Assembly: GCA_005788585.1 (NCBI GenBank)
Contig: SYBY01000298.1
Span: 1 to 7,883, forward strand
Direction: 5' to 3'
Source of the DNA: Actinomycetota bacterium
Lineage (GTDB): Bacteria; Actinomycetota; Thermoleophilia; Solirubrobacterales; Solirubrobacteraceae
DNA length: 7,883 bases
Under the pieces are notes generated by a model. That model was given only the letters and a program-made list of their open reading frames with translations. It did not search any database and was not told where the DNA came from. How positions within the stretch are numbered: position 1 is the stretch's first letter; each line of letters opens with the position of its first letter. The position numbers and the translations under genes are program-made. This document shows, piece by piece, positions 5,416 to 7,883 of this stretch.

Positions 5416-7674
5416 CGTGATCCGGTACGCGTCGAACACCGACTCGATGTTCCGCAGGCGCGTCACGATGCCCTTCAGCGTCTGGGTGTCGGCGACCTCG
5501 ACGACAAACCGGTTGTGCACCATCGGGTGCTCGACTAGGCAGCGGGCTTCGATGATGTTCACGCCGGCCTCGGCGAACGTCCGTGAGAGGTCCTCGAGCA
5601 GGCGGTGGCGGTCGTAGCCGTCGATGGCCAGCTCGACCTTGAACGCCGTGGTCGCGTCGCCCTCCCAGCTGACGTTGACGAACCGGTCGGGGTCCTTGCG
5701 CAGCGCCGCGACGTTCGAGCAGTCCTCGCGATGGATCGTGATGCCCCGTCCCAGGCTGATGTAGCCCAGGATCGGGTCGCCCGGCACCGGCCGGCAGCAC
5801 TTGGCCACGCGCAGCATGACGTCGTCGACGCCCTCCACGCGGATGCCCATCGCCGTCGACGCGGCCGTCGGCTTGCGGCGGTCGTCCCGGCCGGTGGCCA
5901 GGCGCTCGACCGCACTGTCCGCCTCGTCGGCCGCCTCCCCGGCCTTCAGCCGGTTCAGGACCTTGTTGACGACGACCTTCGGCGACACCTTCGCCCCGCC
6001 GAGCGCGATGTAGAAGTCCTCGCCCTTGCGGAAGCCCATCTCGCGGATGACATCGGCCAGCAGCGGCGAGCTGACGATCTTCTGCGCCGGCAGGCCCGCC
6101 TTGCGCAGGTGCTCCTGCAGCAGCTCGCGGCCGGCGTGCTCGGTGTCCTCACGCGACTCGGCCTTGAACCACGCCTTGATCTTGTTGCGCGCCCGCGTGG
6201 TCTTCACCAGCGACAGCCAGTCGCGCGACGGGCCGCGCTCGCGCTTGCTCGTGAGCACCTCGACGATGTCGCCGCTCTTCAGCTCGTAGTGCAGCGGCAC
6301 GATCTTGCCGTTGACCTTCGCGCCGACGCAGCGGTGGCCGATCTCGGTGTGGACCTCGTAGGCGAAGTCCAGCGGCGTGGCGCCCGCGGCCAGGGACTTG
6401 ACCTCGCCCTTGGGCGTGAAGACGAAGACCTCCTCGTCGAAGAGGTCGACCTTCAGCGTCTCCATGAACTCGCGCGGGTCCTGGAGATCCTTCTGCCAGT
6501 CCATGACGTTGCGCAGCCACTTGGTCTTCGCGTCGTCGCTGCCGCCGTTGTTCTTCGGGTCGGCCTTGTACATCCAGTGCGCGGCCACGCCGAACTCGGC
6601 CATGTCGTGCATCTCGCGCGTGCGGATCTGGATCTCCAGCGGCAGGCCCTCGGGCCCGATGACCGTCGTGTGCAACGACTGGTCCATGTTGAACTTGGGC
6701 ATCGCGATGAAGTCCTTGAACCGGCCGGGCAGCGGCTTCCACAACGAGTGGATGACGCCGACCGCCCCGTAGCAGTCCTTCACCGAGCTGACGATGACCC
6801 GCATGGCCGTGAGGTCATAGATCTCGTTGAACTCACGGTCCTTCTTGCTCATCTTCGCGTAGATGGAGTAGAAGTGCTTGGCGCGGCCTGAGATCTCGGC
6901 CTCGATGCCCAGCGCCTGCAGCTCGCGCTGGAGGTAGTCGCCCGCCTTCTGGACGTAGCTCTCGCGCTCCTCGCGCTGCTGGTTGACCAGGCCCTTGATC
7001 TCCGTGTACTTGCGCGGGTGCAGCGCGGCGAACGCGAGGTCCTCGAGCTCCCACTTGATCGCGTGGATGCCGAGGCGGTGCGCGATCGGCGCGTAGATCT
7101 CCAGGGTCTCCTTCGCCTTGTCGATCTGCTTCTGCTTCGGCATCGCGCCGATGGTCCGCGTGTTGTGCAGGCGGTCGGCGAGCGTGATGAGGATGACCCG
7201 CACGTCGCTGGCCATCGCGACCATCATCTTGCGGTAGTTCTCGGCCTGCGCCTCGTCGCGCGACTGGAAGACGATGCCGGTCAGCTTGGTGACGCCGTCG
7301 ACCAGCGACGAGATCTCCTCGCCGAACTGCTCGCGGACCTCCTCCAGCGACGCCGTGGTGTCCTCGACGGTGTCGTGCAGCAGCGCGGCGCACAGCGTCT
7401 CGGTGTCCAGGCGCATGCCCGCGCAGATCTTCGCGACGCCCACCGGATGGGTGATGAAGTCCTCGCCGGACTTGCGGCGCTGGTCGGCGTGGTGCTCGCA
7501 GGCGAACAGGAACGCCTGTTCGACCCGCGCGCGATCGATGTCGACCAGCGACTCGGCGGCGTGCTCCTCCACGATGGCGAACAGGTCGCTGAGCAGCACC
7601 TGCTCGCGCTCCGTGAGATCGGACCGCTTGACGCCGTGGTGCTGCTCCGGATGGGCGATCTGGTCGACCTGCAC
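5401..7674 (-). CDS. rel: Bifunctional (p)ppGpp synthetase/hydrolase of the RelA/SpoT (Rel) family
   Basis: This protein (757 residues from the chosen start) makes and breaks the alarmone (p)ppGpp. Domains in order: HD hydrolase (about 45-200) with His76, His100-Asp101, Glu104-Asp105 and Asp167 in ADRLHN all present, so hydrolysis should work; synthetase (about 245-375) with R-F-K-D (318-321), the form found in bifunctional Rel/SpoT, Asp287 in IYDLTAMR and Glu347 in LEIQIRT; TGS (about 409-475); a helical region; a zinc-finger/RIS segment with Cys626-Cys627, His648 and Cys652; and a C-terminal ACT domain (about 678-752). One key residue differs: the position of the tyrosine that stacks on the acceptor guanine (Tyr308 in the Streptococcus Rel structure) is Asp331, in NMDQSLHTT. 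The frame stays open upstream to a GTG at 7773, but that overlaps the upstream gene by 67 bases. GTG 7674 lies just downstream of that gene's stop and is preferred, though neither start has a clear Shine-Dalgarno. It is probably transcribed with the upstream recJ-like gene. Confidence 0.95.
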   Translation of the reverse strand: MQVDQIAHPEQHHGVKRSDLTEREQVLLSDLFAIVEEHAAESLVDIDRARVEQAFLFACEHHADQRRKSGEDFITHPVGVAKICAGMRLDTETLCAALLHDTVEDTTASLEEVREQFGEEISSLVDGVTKLTGIVFQSRDEAQAENYRKMMVAMASDVRVILITLADRLHNTRTIGAMPKQKQIDKAKETLEIYAPIAHRLGIHAIKWELEDLAFAALHPRKYTEIKGLVNQQREERESYVQKAGDYLQRELQALGIEAEISGRAKHFYSIYAKMSKKDREFNEIYDLTAMRVIVSSVKDCYGAVGVIHSLWKPLPGRFKDFIAMPKFNMDQSLHTTVIGPEGLPLEIQIRTREMHDMAEFGVAAHWMYKADPKNNGGSDDAKTKWLRNVMDWQKDLQDPREFMETLKVDLFDEEVFVFTPKGEVKSLAAGATPLDFAYEVHTEIGHRCVGAKVNGKIVPLHYELKSGDIVEVLTSKRERGPSRDWLSLVKTTRARNKIKAWFKAESREDTEHAGRELLQEHLRKAGLPAQKIVSSPLLADVIREMGFRKGEDFYIALGGAKVSPKVVVNKVLNRLKAGEAADEADSAVERLATGRDDRRKPTAASTAMGIRVEGVDDVMLRVAKCCRPVPGDPILGYISLGRGITIHREDCSNVAALRKDPDRFVNVSWEGDATTAFKVELAIDGYDRHRLLEDLSRTFAEAGVNIIEARCLVEHPMVHNRFVVEVADTQTLKGIVTRLRNIESVFDAYRITPGAG

Positions 7675-7706
7675 GCGCGGCGAGATCGCCGGTGTCGGCT
7701 GGTCCG

Positions 7707-7883
7707 TCAGGCTGCCACTGCTGTCGCGCTGCTCAGGAATGCCCGGCCGTCCTCGAGTTGCTGGGTGTAGCACCGGAAGGCCGCCGACCGCTCCAGCTCG
7801 GTGCGCTGGGCGGGCGGGACCGTCACGGTCCGCGTCTCCGAGTCGAGGCTGACGAGGCCGAGCTCCGTGAGGACCCGCATGGC
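7707..7883 (-). CDS. recJ: C-terminal end of probable single-stranded-DNA exonuclease RecJ (partial)
   Basis: An open frame with no start inside the window enters from the right edge and ends at TGA 7709-7707, giving 58 residues. It contains RVLTELGLV, then a TVTVPPAQRTELERSAAFR stretch and YTQQLEDGRAFL. This resembles the short C-terminal domain of actinobacterial RecJ proteins: a helix ending in ELGLV, a small beta element, then an R-x-E-L-E-x-S-x-x-F/Y-R helix. RecJ is a 5'-3' single-strand DNA exonuclease used in recombination and repair. The catalytic DHH/DHHA1 parts would lie off the window. The neighbourhood supports the call, since recJ is often found just upstream of rel in Gram-positive bacteria, sometimes with apt between; apt is absent here. 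The gap to the preferred rel start is 32 bases. The protein-family call is from recognition of a short tail and is moderate. Confidence 0.62.
   Translation of the reverse strand, partial: AMRVLTELGLVSLDSETRTVTVPPAQRTELERSAAFRCYTQQLEDGRAFLSSATAVAA

Noticed and set aside
5605..6891. 428-codon plus-strand open frame opposite rel
   Set aside because: Composition is a repetitive Leu/Ala/Asp/Val/Arg shadow, while the opposite strand encodes intact Rel domains.

Overview
The window is strongly GC-rich, with densely packed genes and the codon bias expected of a high-GC bacterium. Gene content suggests an actinobacterium: a CorA-type transporter, a lipid kinase with an actinobacterial-style glycine loop, a long bifunctional Rel, and a twin-arginine-exported partner for a GMC flavoenzyme. 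The recJ-rel adjacency and protein style made me think of the Thermoleophilia/Solirubrobacterales side of the phylum, but this is a guess from family knowledge. No mobile element, CRISPR array, tRNA or rRNA was seen.

Layout. The left edge (1-90, minus strand) carries most of a SAM-binding riboswitch aptamer whose regulated gene lies beyond the left end. Facing away from it, on the plus strand, are a CorA-family divalent-cation transporter (199-1203) and a diacylglycerol-kinase-type lipid kinase (1241-2221). After a short gap with a perfect inverted repeat comes a compact plus-strand cluster: a Tat-signal protein (2291-3193), a GMC-family FAD oxidoreductase starting at the very next base (3194-4969), and a small SHOCT-domain protein (4987-5394). 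A minus-strand block converges on it with only 6 bases between the stop codons: the bifunctional (p)ppGpp synthetase/hydrolase rel (5401-7674), preceded by the 3' end of what is probably recJ (7707-7883, running off the right edge).

How they may work together. The Tat protein and GMC enzyme look like a two-subunit exported dehydrogenase: the catalytic subunit has no signal peptide and would be carried out by its Tat-tagged partner. No cytochrome subunit follows. Rel and RecJ are housekeeping (stringent response, DNA repair). The riboswitch belongs to methionine/SAM control of the gene to the left.

Most worth a second look: an aspartate in Rel at the position normally held by the substrate-stacking tyrosine of the synthetase site; the riboswitch at the edge; the GMC/Tat pair with a four-cysteine cluster; and three inverted repeats placed at a ribosome-binding site, just inside a gene start, and across the convergent stop codons. 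I see no wholly new biological system here.
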